Of a stretch of DNA of 64,000 nt, positions 25,491 to 34,464 are shown piece by piece. The DNA comes from DATFDN01 sp035685165 (lineage in GTDB: Bacteria > Pseudomonadota > Alphaproteobacteria > Acetobacterales > Acetobacteraceae). Within the stretch, counting starts at the first letter, position 1; each line of letters begins with the position of its first letter. The notes beneath the pieces are model-generated. The model worked only from the letters and a program-made list of their open reading frames with translations. It had not been told where the DNA came from and did no database searches. The position numbers were made by a program, and so were the translations under genes. Location: contig DASRBI010000013.1 in NCBI GenBank assembly GCA_035685165.1, forward strand, positions 108,948 through 172,947. The letters are read 5' to 3'.

Positions 25491-26257
25491 GTGCGGCAGC
25501 CTCGGTCCGGCTGCTCGGCCTCGATTTTGCGGCGCTTTCGCTCGAGGCGGCGGCACAGGCGATCGAGCGCCGGCCTGCCGGCGCGCCCTTCCGCTATGTG
25601 GTCACGCCCAATGCCGACCATCTGGTCAGGCTCGCCCGCCAGCCCGCCCTGCGGCCGCTCTACGCGGACGCGGCGCTCTGCCTGCTCGATTCCCGGGTGG
25701 TGGCGGGATTCGCCCACCTGATCGGGCTCCCGACGCCGCCGGTCGTCGCGGGGAGCGACCTCACCGCCCGCCTCGTCGCGCGTTTGCCGAGGGAGGAAAG
25801 GGTCGTGGTGATCGGCCTACGCGCTCAGGCGGTTCGGGCCCTGGCGGCGCGCCGCCGCCTCGCGCCGCCGCACCATTACGACCCGCCGATGGGCTTCGAG
25901 ACCGACCCCGATGCCTTCGCCCGAACGGTCGATTTTATCGGCGCCCATCCGGCGCGGCTGATCTTCCTCGCGGTCGGCTCGCCCCGCCAGGAGATGCTGG
26001 CGGCGGCCCTCGCGCGCACGGCAGGGATAACGGGGACCGCGCTCTGCATCGGCGCCTCGCTGCACTACCTCGCCGGGGCGGCGAGGCGGGCGCCCGTGTG
26101 GATGCGCCGCGCCAATCTCGAGTGGCTGCACCGGCTGGCGGCCGATCCCAACAGGCTCGCGCGGCGCTACCTTCGCGACGACCCGGCGATTTTCGCGCTG
26201 CTGCTGCGCGAGCGGCTGCGACTTGGGATCGGATTGGACGCCCCGGCTGGGCTATAG
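25487..26257 (+). CDS. WecG/TagA/CpsF-family glycosyltransferase
   Basis: The product is 256 residues from a GTG start that overlaps the upstream stop. Family features: VVTPNADHLVRLARQPALRPLYADAALCLLDSRVV (usually TPNxD...DG.G), VVAGSDLTARL, VIGL near residue 105, and LIFLAVGSPRQEMLAA near residue 160, which is the GxPxQE motif. These GT26 enzymes add a sugar such as N-acetylmannosaminuronic acid or a hexose to an undecaprenyl-linked acceptor at the inner membrane. The classic DG is replaced by DS here. Coupling to the BBP2 barrel gene suggests joint production and export of a surface glycan. Confidence 0.93.
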   Translation: MSAAASVRLLGLDFAALSLEAAAQAIERRPAGAPFRYVVTPNADHLVRLARQPALRPLYADAALCLLDSRVVAGFAHLIGLPTPPVVAGSDLTARLVARLPREERVVVIGLRAQAVRALAARRRLAPPHHYDPPMGFETDPDAFARTVDFIGAHPARLIFLAVGSPRQEMLAAALARTAGITGTALCIGASLHYLAGAARRAPVWMRRANLEWLHRLAADPNRLARRYLRDDPAIFALLLRERLRLGIGLDAPAGL

Positions 26258-26264
26258 CGGCCGG

Positions 26265-28886
26265 ATGGCCGCCGCTCCCCGCCGCCCCGATGCCAACGGC
26301 GCATCCCCCGCGATGGCGCAATGGTTTGCCGCCAAGTCGGCGCATCCCGATGCACTGATCTTCTTCCGCATGGGCGATTTCTACGAGCTCTTTTTCGATG
26401 ACGCCGAAGCCGCCGCCGCCGCGCTCGACATCGCGCTGACGCATCGTGGCGAACATGACGGGGAAAAGATTCCGATGTGCGGCGTGCCGGTGCACGCCGC
26501 CGACGCCTACCTCGCCCGGCTGATCCGTCGCGGCTTTCGCGTCGCGATCGCCGAGCAGACGGAGGATCCCCGAACGCGCAGCGGCAAGGGCCCGCTACGG
26601 CGCGAGGTGGTGCGCCTCGTCACCCCCGGCACGCTGACCGAGGAAACGCTGCTGGAGCCCGGCCGCGCCAACCTGCTGCTGGCGCTGATCCAGGAGCGCG
26701 GACAGGTCGGTGCCGCGTGGCTCGATGTCTCGACCGGGCTGTTCGAGACCACCGCCGTACCGGCGGCCGAGCTGCCGTCCCTGCTCGGCCGGCTGGAGCC
26801 CGCCGAGATTCTTGCACCGGAAACCTTGGCCCTCGGTGAGTATGCGGCGCTGCGGGCCCCGGAGATCGCCGCCTCCGCGCCGATGGCGGCGCGCCGGCGC
26901 GTCGCCGAGGCGTTCGGCGCGGCGAGCCTCGATGCGTTCGGCGCCTTCAGCGACGCCGAGGCGGTCGCTGCGGCGATGGCGCTCGACTATGTGCGCGCAA
27001 CCGCCGGCGGCACGCCGCCGCGCCTCTCCCGCCCGGCGCAGGCGCCGCAGGCGGGGCTCCTGTTCATGGACCAGGCGACGCGCGCCAGCCTCGAGCTGCT
27101 GCGCGCCCGCGACGGCGGCGGCCAGCACACTCTGCTCGCCGCCGTCGGCCGCACGCTCACCGCGGCGGGGGGACGCAAGCTCGCCGAGTGGCTCGCCGCA
27201 CCGCTCGCCGATGCCGAGGCGATCGCGGCGCGCCAGGACGCCTGGGGCTGGCTCCTCGGCGAACGCGCGGCCGCCGCGGCGCTCCGTCCGCTGCTGCGCG
27301 CCGCGCCGGACATGGCGCGGGCGCTGGGGCGGCTTTCGGCCGGGCGCGGCGGGCCGCGCGATCTGGCCGCGATCCGCGACGGGCTGCGGGCGGCGCGGCT
27401 CTGCGCCGAGGCGCTCGGCGGCGCGGCGCCCGCGATGCTCGCCGCCGCGCGCGCCGCGCTCGCCCTCGATCCGGCGCTGGAGGAAGAGTTGGCCCGCGCA
27501 CTCGCCGACCCGCCTCCCGCTCGCCTCGACGACGGCGGTGCGATCCGGCCGGGTTATGACGGCGAACTGGATGCCGAGCGCGCGCTGCGCGACGACAGCC
27601 GCCGTGTGCTGGGCAAGATGCAGCTCGATCTCGCCCAGCGTTTCGGGGTCGCCGCGCTGAAAATCCGTCATCACGCGCAGCTCGGCTACGTCATCGAAGT
27701 GCCCGCCGCCGCCGCCGAGGCGCTGCGCGCGAGAGAGGGTGTGACCCTGCGCCAGAGCATGAGCAGCGGCGCCCGCTTCTCCACGCCCGAGCTTGCCGAC
27801 CTCGACCGGCGCATCGCCGAGGCGGCCGAGCGTGCCGCTGCGCGCGAGCGTGCCGTCTTCGCGGCGCTCGCCCGTGCCGTGCTCGCCGAGGCCGAACCGA
27901 TCGCCGCGGCGGCCGAAGCGCTCGCCCTGCTCGACGTCGCCCAGTCCGCGGCCACACTCGCCGAGCCCGGCGACTGGTGCCGCCCGGTGGTGAGCACCGA
28001 CGACGCGTTTCGCATCGAGGCCGGACGGCACCCGGTGGTGGCGCGCGCGCTGGCCGGGCAAGCCGCCTTCGTTCCGAACGATTGCGACTTATCGCCGGAG
28101 CGGCGCCTGCTGCTGCTCACCGGGCCGAACATGGCGGGCAAATCCACCTACTTGCGGCAAAACGCGCTGATCGTGGTGCTGGCGCAAGCCGGTCTGCCGG
28201 TGCCGGCGAAATCCGCCCGTATCGGCATCGTCGATCGGCTGTTCTCCCGCGTCGGGGCGGCCGACGATCTGGCGCGCGGGCGCTCGACCTTCATGGTCGA
28301 AATGACCGAGACCGCGGCCATCCTGCATCAGGCCGGCCCCCGCTCGCTCGTGGTTGTGGACGAAATCGGCCGCGGCACGGCGACGCTCGACGGGCTCGCC
28401 ATCGCCTGGGCGGTGCTGGAGGCGCTGCACACGACGCTGCGTTGCCGCACGATCTTCGCCACCCATTTCCACGAACTCGCCGAGTTGGCGCCGGTGATGC
28501 CGCGCCTCGCACCCCACACGATGCGGGTGAAGGAATGGCGCGGCACTGTCGTTTTTTTGCACGAAGTCGCCGCTGGCGCGGCCGGCCGCTCCTGGGGCGT
28601 GCATGTCGCCGAGCTCGCCGGGGTGCCGAAGCCGGTCGTGCGGCGCGCCGCCGCATTGCTCGCGGCGCTCGAGCGGGAGGGCGGCCCGCTCGGCGCCGCA
28701 AGGCTTTCGGCCCTGCCGCTGTTCGCCGGCACCGGCGGCGCCGCGGCCGAGCCCGAGGACGCGACCGCGCAACTTCTGCGTGCGCTCGCCGAGCTCGATC
28801 CCGACCGGATGAGCCCGCGCGAGGCGCTGGACGCGCTCTATCGACTTCGCGCGCTGCTTCCGGTTTCCCCGTGCGATCCAACATAG
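26265..28886 (+). CDS. mutS: DNA mismatch repair protein MutS
   Basis: The product is 873 residues. The mismatch-contact Phe-x-Glu is in RMGDFYELF (Phe39, Glu41). The ABC-type ATPase has Walker A GPNMAGKST near residue 620, the MutS signature in DEIGRGTATLDGLAIAWAVLE and ATHFHELAEL. The C-terminal tetramerisation-like tail (PREALDALYRLRALL) is present. The protein recognises mismatches and recruits MutL (1262-2983). The start at 26265 is chosen because it precedes the conserved N-terminus. An earlier in-frame ATG overlaps the previous gene, and Met17 is another option. No clear ribosome binding site is visible. Confidence 0.97.
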   Translation: MAAAPRRPDANGASPAMAQWFAAKSAHPDALIFFRMGDFYELFFDDAEAAAAALDIALTHRGEHDGEKIPMCGVPVHAADAYLARLIRRGFRVAIAEQTEDPRTRSGKGPLRREVVRLVTPGTLTEETLLEPGRANLLLALIQERGQVGAAWLDVSTGLFETTAVPAAELPSLLGRLEPAEILAPETLALGEYAALRAPEIAASAPMAARRRVAEAFGAASLDAFGAFSDAEAVAAAMALDYVRATAGGTPPRLSRPAQAPQAGLLFMDQATRASLELLRARDGGGQHTLLAAVGRTLTAAGGRKLAEWLAAPLADAEAIAARQDAWGWLLGERAAAAALRPLLRAAPDMARALGRLSAGRGGPRDLAAIRDGLRAARLCAEALGGAAPAMLAAARAALALDPALEEELARALADPPPARLDDGGAIRPGYDGELDAERALRDDSRRVLGKMQLDLAQRFGVAALKIRHHAQLGYVIEVPAAAAEALRAREGVTLRQSMSSGARFSTPELADLDRRIAEAAERAAARERAVFAALARAVLAEAEPIAAAAEALALLDVAQSAATLAEPGDWCRPVVSTDDAFRIEAGRHPVVARALAGQAAFVPNDCDLSPERRLLLLTGPNMAGKSTYLRQNALIVVLAQAGLPVPAKSARIGIVDRLFSRVGAADDLARGRSTFMVEMTETAAILHQAGPRSLVVVDEIGRGTATLDGLAIAWAVLEALHTTLRCRTIFATHFHELAELAPVMPRLAPHTMRVKEWRGTVVFLHEVAAGAAGRSWGVHVAELAGVPKPVVRRAAALLAALEREGGPLGAARLSALPLFAGTGGAAAEPEDATAQLLRALAELDPDRMSPREALDALYRLRALLPVSPCDPT

Positions 28887-28898
28887 TAGCCTGCTTCG

Positions 28899-31679
28899 AT
28901 GCTTGGGAACTCGGCTGCCGCACCCGCTTTGTCCCCCTCCGGTGCCCGGGCGGCGCCGGACGCGGCGGATGCTCCCGTGCCGCGCGACGCCGCGCTCGCC
29001 GGGTTCCGCCGCCATCTGGCGCGCATTCAGGGCCAGGTGCAGACCGCCTTCGAGAAGGACCAGATCACCGGATTGCAGGCGGCGCGGATGCTCGCCGGGC
29101 TCGTGGACGATCTCATCCGGCCTCTGTTCGATTACGTGGTCTCCGCCGGCGCGCCTCCTGACAAGCTGAGCGTGGCGGCGACCGGCGGTTACGGGCGCGG
29201 CGTGCTCGCGCCGTTCAGCGACATCGACCTTCTGTTCCTCACCCCTCGGCAGCCGTCGCCGCAGACGCTGCAGGTGGTCGAGCACGTGCTTTACCTCTTG
29301 TGGGATCTCGGCCTGAAGGTCGGCCACGCCACGCGCTCGATCGACGAATGCCTGACTGAAGGCGCGAAGGACAGCACGATCCGCACGTCGCTCCTGGATG
29401 CGCGGCACCTCACCGGCGATCCGGCGCTGTTCGAGGAATTCCACGCCCGCTTCGTCGCCCAATGCCAGCAAGCGGGGGCGGCCGAATATATTCTTGCCAA
29501 GCAGGCCGAACGCGAGGCGCGGCACCGCCGCTTCGGCGACAGCCCGTTCGTCGTCGAACCCAATTTGAAGGAAGGGCGCGGCGGGCTGCGCGATCTACAG
29601 ACGCTCTACTGGATCGCCCGCTACGTGTATGGCACGCAGACCATGGGCGAGCTCGCCGACGTCGGCAATATCCTCACCCAAGCCGAGGCCCGCCACGCGC
29701 GGCGCGCGTGGGAGTTCCTTTGGACCGTCCGTTTCCATCTGCATTACGTCGCCGGCCGCGCCGAGGAGCGGCTGACGTTCGACCTCCAGCCGGTCATCGG
29801 TGCGCGCATGGGCTATACGCGCCATGGCCGCCAGGACGGTGTCGAGCGTTTCATGCGCCACTATTTTCTCAACGCGCGCGTCGTGGCGCAGATCACCCGC
29901 ATCCTGGAGCCGGCGATCTTGCGCGAGGCGCTGGGGGCGCCCGCGGTCGCGCCGGAGACCGACAAGGCGCTCCTGCAAGCAGGGTTCGTGCTCGCCGACG
30001 GCAAGCTGTTGCCTTTGCCGGGGCGGGACTTCGCGGCGGAGCCGATCCAGATGCTCCGCATCCTGAAGATCGCGCGCGATCGCGACCTCGACCTGCATCC
30101 GCTCTCGGTCCGCGCGCTGATCCGCAACAACCGCCTGGCCGTGGGACTGCGCGAGGATCCCGAGGCGGCGAAGCTGTTCATGGAGCTGCTGTGCGGATCG
30201 AGCCGCGACGGCGGGCCGGATGGCGCCCAGTGGCTTGCGATCATGAACGAGACCGGCTTCCTCGGCCGCTACCTGCCGGACTGGGCGCGCATCGTCGGGC
30301 AGATGCAATTCGACACCTATCACGTGTTCACCGTCGACGAGCACACGATCGAAGCGGTGCGTGTGCTGAACGCGCTGGAGCGGAACGAGCTGACCGAGGT
30401 GGCGCCGATCGCCTCGGAAATCGTCGATCATCTGCAATCGCGCCGGCCGCTCTACCTCGCGATGCTGCTGCACGACATCGCCAAGGGGCGCGGCGGGGAC
30501 CATTCGCAGCTCGGCGCCGACATCGCTCTGCGCGTCGGCCCGCAGCTCGGGCTGTCGGCGGAAGAGACCGAGACCGTCTCCTGGCTCGTGCTGCATCACC
30601 TGCTGCTGAGCGAAATCGCGTTCAAGCGCGATATCGACGACCCTAAGACCATCCTCGATCTCGCCGACATCATCCAGTCGCCCGAGCGGCTCAAGCTGCT
30701 GCTCGTGCTGACGGTCGCTGACATGCGCGCCGTCTCGCCCAAAGTGTGGAACAACTGGAAGGCGACGCTCTTGCGCGAGCTTTATTCGCGCGTCTCCGAA
30801 GTGCTGGCGGGCGGGCTCGGCACCACCGAGCGCGATGTGCGCGTCGCCCGCGCCAAGGAGGCCGCCGCCGCCCTGCTCGAGGATTTCAGCCGCCAGGAGA
30901 TCGAGACCTACTGGGCGCTCGGCTATCCGAGCTACTGGCTCTCCTTCGACCCCGAGACCCATGCCCGCCATGCGCGCCTGATCCGGCAGGCCGACGCCCG
31001 CAAGGCGCCGCTCACGGTGGAGACGCAGCCGCTGCCCGCGCGCGCCGTGACCGAGGTCACGGTCTACTGCGCCGACCATGCGGGGCTCTTCAGCAAGATT
31101 TCCGGCGCCCTGGCGCTCGCTGGTGCCTCGATCGTGGATGCGCGCATCCATACGCTCACCAACGGCATGGCGCTCGATACGTTCTGGATTCAGGACGCCG
31201 CTGGCGGCGCCTTCGACGCGCCGCACCGGCTGGCGCGGCTGGCCGCGCTGATCGAGCAGGCGCTGGCGGGCGAGCTCCGCCTGAACGACGAAATCCGCAA
31301 GGTGTCGCATGCGCTGCTGGGCCGACGGATGCGCGCGATCCACGTGCCGCCGCGCGTGGTGATCGACAACCACGCCTCCAACACCCACACGGTGATCGAG
31401 GTGAACGGCCGCGACCGTCCTGGCCTCCTGCACGATGTCACCGCGGCGATCAGCGCCCAGGGCTTGCAGATCGGCTCGGCGCACGTGACCACCTACGGGG
31501 TGCGCGCGGTAGATGTGTTCTACGTGAAGGACGTGTTCGGGCTGAAGCTTTCCAGCGAGCGCCGCCTCCGGCAGCTTCGGCAGGCCCTTCTCGAAGTGCT
31601 CGCCAACGGCGATGAGCCCGCGCAAGCGGCGCCCGCCGTGCCGGAGCCCGCGCGACGGCGACGGCGCGCGGCGGGGTAG
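28899..31679 (+). CDS. glnD: bifunctional [protein-PII] uridylyltransferase/uridylyl-removing enzyme
   Basis: The product is 926 residues, full length. Domains in order: nucleotidyltransferase with GGYGRGVLAPFSDIDLLFL (Gly96 onward, Asp-x-Asp), the GlnD linker domain, an HD hydrolase domain with LLHDIAKGRGGDHS (His525-Asp526), and two C-terminal ACT domains (about 720-800 and 835-905, starting VTVYCADHAGLFSKISGAL and VIEVNGRDRPGLLHDVT). It senses glutamine through the ACT domains and modifies or demodifies the PII proteins. It lies 12 bases after mutS, so it may share that transcript. Hairpins follow the stop. Confidence 0.97.
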   Translation: MLGNSAAAPALSPSGARAAPDAADAPVPRDAALAGFRRHLARIQGQVQTAFEKDQITGLQAARMLAGLVDDLIRPLFDYVVSAGAPPDKLSVAATGGYGRGVLAPFSDIDLLFLTPRQPSPQTLQVVEHVLYLLWDLGLKVGHATRSIDECLTEGAKDSTIRTSLLDARHLTGDPALFEEFHARFVAQCQQAGAAEYILAKQAEREARHRRFGDSPFVVEPNLKEGRGGLRDLQTLYWIARYVYGTQTMGELADVGNILTQAEARHARRAWEFLWTVRFHLHYVAGRAEERLTFDLQPVIGARMGYTRHGRQDGVERFMRHYFLNARVVAQITRILEPAILREALGAPAVAPETDKALLQAGFVLADGKLLPLPGRDFAAEPIQMLRILKIARDRDLDLHPLSVRALIRNNRLAVGLREDPEAAKLFMELLCGSSRDGGPDGAQWLAIMNETGFLGRYLPDWARIVGQMQFDTYHVFTVDEHTIEAVRVLNALERNELTEVAPIASEIVDHLQSRRPLYLAMLLHDIAKGRGGDHSQLGADIALRVGPQLGLSAEETETVSWLVLHHLLLSEIAFKRDIDDPKTILDLADIIQSPERLKLLLVLTVADMRAVSPKVWNNWKATLLRELYSRVSEVLAGGLGTTERDVRVARAKEAAAALLEDFSRQEIETYWALGYPSYWLSFDPETHARHARLIRQADARKAPLTVETQPLPARAVTEVTVYCADHAGLFSKISGALALAGASIVDARIHTLTNGMALDTFWIQDAAGGAFDAPHRLARLAALIEQALAGELRLNDEIRKVSHALLGRRMRAIHVPPRVVIDNHASNTHTVIEVNGRDRPGLLHDVTAAISAQGLQIGSAHVTTYGVRAVDVFYVKDVFGLKLSSERRLRQLRQALLEVLANGDEPAQAAPAVPEPARRRRRAAG

Positions 31680-31702
31680 CGGCGCGGCACACGTCCTCAG
31701 CT

Positions 31703-31749
31703 GGATCGCCGCTTGCGCGGCGATCCGACCTTTCCCGCGAGCCGGGAGA
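31703..31749. repeat. tandem hairpins after glnD (degenerate member of the palindrome family)
   Basis: A perfect 10-base stem, ggatcgccgc/gcggcgatcc with loop ttgc (31703-31726), is followed by tttcccg/cgggaga (31731-31749), one mismatch from the ctctcccg core seen elsewhere. The first hairpin lies 23 bases after the glnD stop and could protect or end the message, but no U-tract follows. Confidence 0.55.
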
Positions 31750-31848
31750 GATCATCCGTGCACCCCTTCCGCTCGCGCGGTGAGGCTGCGGGATTGGCCC
31801 TGCGCCCGGCAGCGGCTAAACCGGCTCCGACGTGCAGGGAACCAAGGC

Positions 31849-32532
31849 ATGATCGACAAGATCGTCCGCTCGATGACCGAGGCCATGGAGGGCATCAAGG
31901 ACGGTTCCACCGTGTTGATCGGCGGCTTCGGGGCGGTTGGCCAGCCGAACGCGCTGATCGACGGGCTGATCGAGCAGGGAGCCAAAGACCTCACGGTCGC
32001 CTGCAACAACGCCGGCGTCGGCCATGTCGGGCTGGCGCGGCTGATGGAGCTCGGCCGCGTCCGCAAGATCATCTGCTCGTTCCCGCGCTCGTCCGATCCG
32101 GTGGTGTTCGAGACGCTGTATCGCGCCGGCAAGATCGAACTTGAGATCGTGCCCCAGGGCACGCTCGCCGAGCGCATCCGTGCCGCCGGCGCCGGCATTC
32201 CGCTGTTTTTCACCGCGACGGGCGTCGGCACGAAGATGGCGATGGGCAAGGAAACCCGCGAGATCGATGGCCGCACCTACATCGCCGAGCGGGCGCTCAA
32301 TGCCGAGGTGGCGCTGGTCGAAGCCTGGGAGGCGGACCGCTGGGGCAACCTCACCTACCGGCTGGCTGGGCGGAACTTCAATCCGATCATGGCGATGGCG
32401 GCCAAGCTGACGATCGTGCAAACCCAGCATATAAGGGAGCTCGGCGAGATCGACCCCGATAACGTGCACACGCCGGGCATCTTCGTGAACCGTGTGCTGC
32501 ACGTCCCCTATGGAGATCCCTCCGGCTTCTGA
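31849..32532 (+). CDS. 3-oxoacid CoA-transferase subunit A
   Basis: The product is 227 residues and is a class I CoA-transferase alpha subunit. It has the GGFGAVGQPNALIDGLIEQG opening (family GGFxxxGxPxxLI), CNNAGVGHVGLARLMELGRV and the C-terminal NPIMAMAAKLTIVQ. With subunit B it moves CoA from succinyl-CoA (or a similar donor) to acetoacetate or another 3-oxo acid. The frame continues upstream, but ATG 31849 with a weak AAGG box matches the family N-terminus. It lies 11 bases before the subunit B gene. The sequence alone cannot separate acetoacetate from 3-oxoadipate transferases; no aromatic-degradation gene is nearby. Confidence 0.93.
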   Translation: MIDKIVRSMTEAMEGIKDGSTVLIGGFGAVGQPNALIDGLIEQGAKDLTVACNNAGVGHVGLARLMELGRVRKIICSFPRSSDPVVFETLYRAGKIELEIVPQGTLAERIRAAGAGIPLFFTATGVGTKMAMGKETREIDGRTYIAERALNAEVALVEAWEADRWGNLTYRLAGRNFNPIMAMAAKLTIVQTQHIRELGEIDPDNVHTPGIFVNRVLHVPYGDPSGF

Positions 32533-32543
32533 GGAGCGAAGCG

Positions 32544-33209
32544 ATGCCCGACACACATGCCGCCGCTTTCAAGCCGCTCAACCGCGCCGAGATGGCCGCC
32601 CGCGCCGCGCGCGACATCCCGGAAGGCTGGTATGTCAATCTCGGCATCGGCATTCCGACCGCGATCGCCGATCATGTGCCGACGGAGCGCGAGGTGGTGT
32701 TCCATTCCGAAAACGGCATCCTGGGAATGGGCCCGGCGCCGGAGAAGGACCGGATCAATCCTTGGCTGATCAATGCCGGGAAGCAGTACATCACGCTGCG
32801 CCAGGGCGCGAGCATCTGCCATCACGCCGACAGCTTCGCGATGATTCGCGGCGGGCATCTCGATCTTTGCGTGCTCGGCGCTTTCCAGGTGGCCGAGAAT
32901 GGCGACATCGCCAACTGGGCGACGAGCGAGAACGACACCGCGCCCGCAGTCGGCGGCGCGATGGACCTCGCCGCCGGCGCCAAGCGCCTGTGGGTGACGA
33001 TGGAGCACACGACCAAGGACGGGCAGCCGCGGCTGGTGCGCCGCTGCTCCTATCCGCTCACAGCGGTCGGCGCCGTGACCCGCGTCTACACCAACCTCGC
33101 GGTGATCGACGTCACCGAACGCGGCTTCGTGGTGATCGAGATGATCCCCGGCCTCGATTTCGAGGCGCTCCAGGCCCGCACCGAGGCGAAGCTGCACCGC
33201 CCGCAATAA
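32544..33209 (+). CDS. 3-oxoacid CoA-transferase subunit B
   Basis: The product is 221 residues. It holds the catalytic Glu in HSENGILGMGPAP (family SENGxxGxG), near residue 53. Other family marks are VNLGIGIPTAIADHVP at the start, GGHLDLCVLGAFQVAENGDIANW and VTRVYTNLAVIDVTERGFVV near the end. It pairs with the subunit encoded 11 bases upstream. GAGGAG before the ATG supports the start. Together they form a ketone-body or 3-oxoacid CoA-transferase in the cytoplasm. The gene converges with the outer-membrane protein gene. Confidence 0.95.
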   Translation: MPDTHAAAFKPLNRAEMAARAARDIPEGWYVNLGIGIPTAIADHVPTEREVVFHSENGILGMGPAPEKDRINPWLINAGKQYITLRQGASICHHADSFAMIRGGHLDLCVLGAFQVAENGDIANWATSENDTAPAVGGAMDLAAGAKRLWVTMEHTTKDGQPRLVRRCSYPLTAVGAVTRVYTNLAVIDVTERGFVVIEMIPGLDFEALQARTEAKLHRPQ

Positions 33210-33229
33210 CGGTCGGTGCGCCGGCAGGC

Positions 33230-33943
33230 TCAGAACAGGTAGTTCAGCCCGATCCGGAACGAGTTGCCGGTAAAGTGCCCGCCCGGCACGTTGCTGACGC
33301 CGGTCTGCGCGCGCAACCAGGTCACGTCCATGGCCGAGTGCGGACCGAGCCGGTATTCGACGCCGGCGCCGAACACTACCCCGTTCAGGCTCGAATTCGT
33401 CGCCTGGTACGCAAGCCCGACCTTGGTCAACTGACCCCCGATCGGGAGAAAGCCGGTCGTGGTGGCGCTGGCGCGCGCCTGCCCCCAGCCATAGCCGACA
33501 GTCACGAACGGCAGGTAGGGACCGAAGGCGTAGCCGATGCGCGGACGCACATCGGCAAACCAATTTACCTTAACGTTGAGGTAGTTGGTCGCGCCCGGCA
33601 CCGGGCCGCACAGGCTAGGGGGACAGGCGACCGCCTTCTCCCCGAACGCGCCTTGTCCCGGATCGACGCCGAGATCGAGGCCGATCACCCAGCCACTCCC
33701 TGGCACCTGCCAGTCGTAGCCGCCGTAAACCGAAGCATAGAAGCTCGACGTGCCGATGTCCCCGGACTGGGTGCTGGTCGCGGTACCGAACTCGCCGCCG
33801 ATGCCGGCTCCGATCGAGAAGCCGGTCCAGTTCACGGCGAGCGGTGCCGGTTGCGCCGCCGGTTGCGCCGGCGGCTGCTGCGCCGCCGCGAGTACGGGGA
33901 GGCCAGCAAGCGCCGTCCCCAGGACGAGCCTAGGTAACCACAT
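33230..33943 (-). CDS. outer-membrane beta-barrel protein (Omp25/OmpA-barrel-like)
   Basis: The product is 237 residues. A signal peptide (LVLGTALAGLPVLAAA) is followed by a short Pro/Ala/Gln linker, then a compact eight-strand-type barrel. It opens NWTGFSIGAGIGGEFG, continues with VYGGYDWQVPGSGWVIGLDLG, and ends FRIGLNYLF with the C-terminal Phe expected for BAM-assembled proteins. Two cysteines (CPPSLC) in one loop may form a disulfide. This family covers small alphaproteobacterial surface proteins of structural or unknown role. The upstream region is AT-rich and shared with the divergent ModE-like gene. An AGAGGC lies before the ATG. Confidence 0.82.
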   Translation of the reverse strand: MWLPRLVLGTALAGLPVLAAAQQPPAQPAAQPAPLAVNWTGFSIGAGIGGEFGTATSTQSGDIGTSSFYASVYGGYDWQVPGSGWVIGLDLGVDPGQGAFGEKAVACPPSLCGPVPGATNYLNVKVNWFADVRPRIGYAFGPYLPFVTVGYGWGQARASATTTGFLPIGGQLTKVGLAYQATNSSLNGVVFGAGVEYRLGPHSAMDVTWLRAQTGVSNVPGGHFTGNSFRIGLNYLF

Positions 33944-34080
33944 TTTTTGCCTCTACAGACGATTCTTCCCCAATCCATCCTGGCAAGAATCAAGAGCTTG
34001 GGCAATCTTCTTGACAGAGATTTTGGCCCGTTCACGTCCGATTGGCGCTGATCCCGCAGCCGTGCTTTGCTGCCGCCGTC

Positions 34081-34464
34081 ATGCGGCGTGTCCGCCATTC
34101 CGACCGGCTCGGCCTGCATCTTCGCGTCGTTCTCGGCGGGCGGGTGGCGCTCGGCCCCGGCAAGGCGGAGCTCTTGGAGCGGATCGCCGCGACCGGCTCG
34201 ATCGCGGCGGCGGGTCGCGGCATGGGCATGAGCTACAAGCGCGCCTGGCTGCTGGTGGAGGAGATGAACAAGCTCTTCGGCGAGCCGCTGGTGGATGCGG
34301 CCAAGGGCGGTCCCGGCGGTGGCCGGACCAGCCTCACCCCGCTCGGCGCGCGCGTGCTCGCTGCCTATCGCCATCTCGAGCAAGAGGCGGCACGCGCGGC
34401 GGCACCCGATCTGGCGAGCCTGCAGGCCGCGCTGCCCCGGCCGGCACGGGACAGCGCGGCATGA
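34081..34464 (+). CDS. ModE N-terminal-type winged-helix regulator (no molbindin domain)
   Basis: The product is 127 residues. The HTH region LGPGKAELLERIAATGSIAAAGRGMGMSYKRAWLLVEEMN (about 27-66) is the LysR-like winged helix typical of ModE, followed by the wing GGPGGGRTSLTPLGARVLAAYRHLE. The C-terminal molybdate-binding (TOBE/molbindin) domains of full ModE are missing, as in many stand-alone relatives. It likely binds DNA as a dimer, and the inducer is unknown. A perfect TTGACA lies at 34011-34016, but no convincing -10 follows. Its stop overlaps the slipin start (ATGA), so it probably heads a three-gene operon and may control it. Confidence 0.87.
   Translation: MRRVRHSDRLGLHLRVVLGGRVALGPGKAELLERIAATGSIAAAGRGMGMSYKRAWLLVEEMNKLFGEPLVDAAKGGPGGGRTSLTPLGARVLAAYRHLEQEAARAAAPDLASLQAALPRPARDSAA

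Noticed and set aside
29595..31625. 676-codon minus-strand frame opposite glnD
   Set aside because: Antisense shadow of a complete GlnD with all catalytic motifs.
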